From positions 1 through 12,891 of the forward strand of contig DAOVZQ010000017.1 of the NCBI GenBank assembly GCA_030635025.1: a stretch of DNA of 12,891 bases. Direction: 5' to 3'. Numbering within the stretch: position 1 is the first letter of the stretch; the number at the start of each line of letters is the position of its first letter. Shown here in pieces: positions 12,021-12,891 of this stretch. A program made the position numbers and the translations under genes. The notes under the pieces were generated by a model. It was not told the origin of the DNA. It saw only the letters and a program-made list of their open reading frames with translations, and did not search any database. The stretch comes from a bacterium. GTDB lineage: Bacteria > Krumholzibacteriota > Krumholzibacteriia > LZORAL124-64-63.

Positions 12021-12891
12021 CTATTGCCCGTCCCCATTCAGCACGTCCAACAAATACATCTCGAACCAGGCCAGATCCCACTCCATCTTGGCCAACCGGT
12101 TCTCATAAGTAGACAACCCATGCCCCTCATCGGGATACACCACCAACTCCACCGGCACGTCCAGATAGTGGTACAGCGCCCGGTACATTGCCCGCGAGTG
12201 GGCCGGCGGCACGCGGGGATCGGAGCCGCCTACGTGGATCAGCGTCGGTGTCGTCACCTTGTCGAGGTCGTAGAGGGGAGAGCCCGCCTGGTAATGTTCG
12301 GGCCGTTCCCAGGGCAGTCCCTGCATGAAGTTGATGACGTGGCCGGGGGTGTCTTCGACGCCCCACTGGATCACCATGTCCAGCACGCCGGCGCCGCTGC
12401 TGGCGGCCTTGAAGAGATCCGGCCGTGCCACGATGGCGCAGTTGGTCAGGTACCCTCCGTTGCTCCAGCCCATCACGCCGATCTTGTCGGGGTCGGCCAG
12501 TCCGTCGGCGATCATCTTCTCGGTGCCGGTGATGAGATCGGTCACTTCGATCTCGTTTTCCCGGTCGATCAGTTTCGCCAGGAACTCGTCGCCGTATCCC
12601 AGCGACCCGTGGTAGTTGGGGCAGAGCAGGGCGTAGCCGTTGGCCGGCATCAGGGCGCGTCCGTAGATCCACAGACGGAAGCGGTATTTGGTCGACGAGG
12701 TCGGGCCGCCGTGCAGCTCAATGATCGTCGGCAGGGGACCGTCGGTGGCCCGATCGTAATCCGCGGGCAGTTCTAGGATGCCGTGCACTTCGTCTCCGTC
12801 GCCGCCGATCCAGGTGTAGTCGAGGATCTGGGGGAGAATCCAGGCGTCCATCTGCGGGTTGATTTTCGTGCGGGGCGAGAGTCCGCCCTTC
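12021..12891 (-). CDS. S9-family (prolyl oligopeptidase-type) serine peptidase, C-terminal part
   Basis: The last 289 residues are visible; the N-terminal part, expected to be a beta-propeller or similar gate domain, lies beyond the right edge. The segment is the alpha/beta-hydrolase domain of S9 peptidases, which cut short peptides. Visible landmarks are IIELHGGPTSS (oxyanion region), NYHGSLGYGDEF, the nucleophile elbow GWSNGGYL with Ser at 12462-12464, GGSDPRVPP with Asp at 12219-12221, and YPDEGHGLS with His at 12120-12122. The Ser-Asp-His order and spacing (about 80, then 33 residues) are normal, so the site looks active. The ATG at 12851 is internal: the frame continues upstream with LSPRTKINPQ. 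Whether it is exported cannot be seen. It is upstream of, and in the same direction as, the small exported genes. Confidence 0.93.
   Translation of the reverse strand, partial: KGGLSPRTKINPQMDAWILPQILDYTWIGGDGDEVHGILELPADYDRATDGPLPTIIELHGGPTSSTKYRFRLWIYGRALMPANGYALLCPNYHGSLGYGDEFLAKLIDRENEIEVTDLITGTEKMIADGLADPDKIGVMGWSNGGYLTNCAIVARPDLFKAASSGAGVLDMVIQWGVEDTPGHVINFMQGLPWERPEHYQAGSPLYDLDKVTTPTLIHVGGSDPRVPPAHSRAMYRALYHYLDVPVELVVYPDEGHGLSTYENRLAKMEWDLAWFEMYLLDVLNGDGQ

Noticed and set aside
12024..12776. Plus-strand ORF (250 residues) opposite the S9 peptidase
   Set aside because: It is the antisense shadow of a domain with an intact Ser-Asp-His triad. It is His/Val-rich with no motif.

Overview
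The window is GC-rich, densely coding bacterial DNA. No rRNA, tRNA, CRISPR array or insertion sequence was seen. The best taxonomic clue is the large secreted protein in the middle. It has M6 peptidase, LamG-like and FG-GAP/VCBS + ASPIC/UnbV modules, and ends in a FlgD-Ig-like sorting domain (NPFNPQT..., then a GVYFYRL-type strand and a basic tail). That architecture is typical of the FCB superphylum and nearby candidate phyla (Krumholzibacteriota, Eisenbacteria, Latescibacterota, Zixibacteria and similar). The placement is inferred; the sequence does not show which phylum it is.

Layout. (1) Positions 1-3385, minus strand: hypA-hypB-hypF, a compact [NiFe]-hydrogenase maturation operon. The 3' end of hypF runs off the left edge. 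HypA and HypB deliver nickel, and HypF makes the carbamoyl group for the active-site CN ligands. hypC, hypD and hypE and the hydrogenase itself are not in view. (2) Positions 3386-3616: a divergent intergenic region with an extended -10 promoter and a perfect 11-bp hairpin. (3) Positions 3617-8710, plus strand: a 1697-residue secreted multidomain metalloprotease. Its main oddity is an internal duplication at module level: two successive blocks, each with seven Asp-rich calcium-type repeats followed by an ASPIC/UnbV domain. (4) Positions 8794-10125, plus strand: a fold-type I PLP aminotransferase behind a very strong ribosome binding site, closed by a rho-independent terminator at 10142-10180. 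(5) Positions 10193-11828, minus strand: three small exported proteins. Two are clear paralogues of an unrecognised family (signal peptide, CxxGCxGLPV motif, C-terminal WGxxKSLY), and they flank an exported SRPBCC-fold protein. (6) Positions 12021-12891, minus strand: the C-terminal catalytic domain of an S9 prolyl-oligopeptidase-type peptidase, cut by the right edge.

How the genes fit together. The left third is a cytoplasmic cofactor-assembly operon, and the rest is mostly secreted or envelope protein plus one metabolic enzyme. There is no strong evidence of one pathway across the window. The most distinctive unexplained material is the pair of small Cys-motif exported paralogues with their SRPBCC partner, and the twin-propeller-like architecture of the M6 protease.
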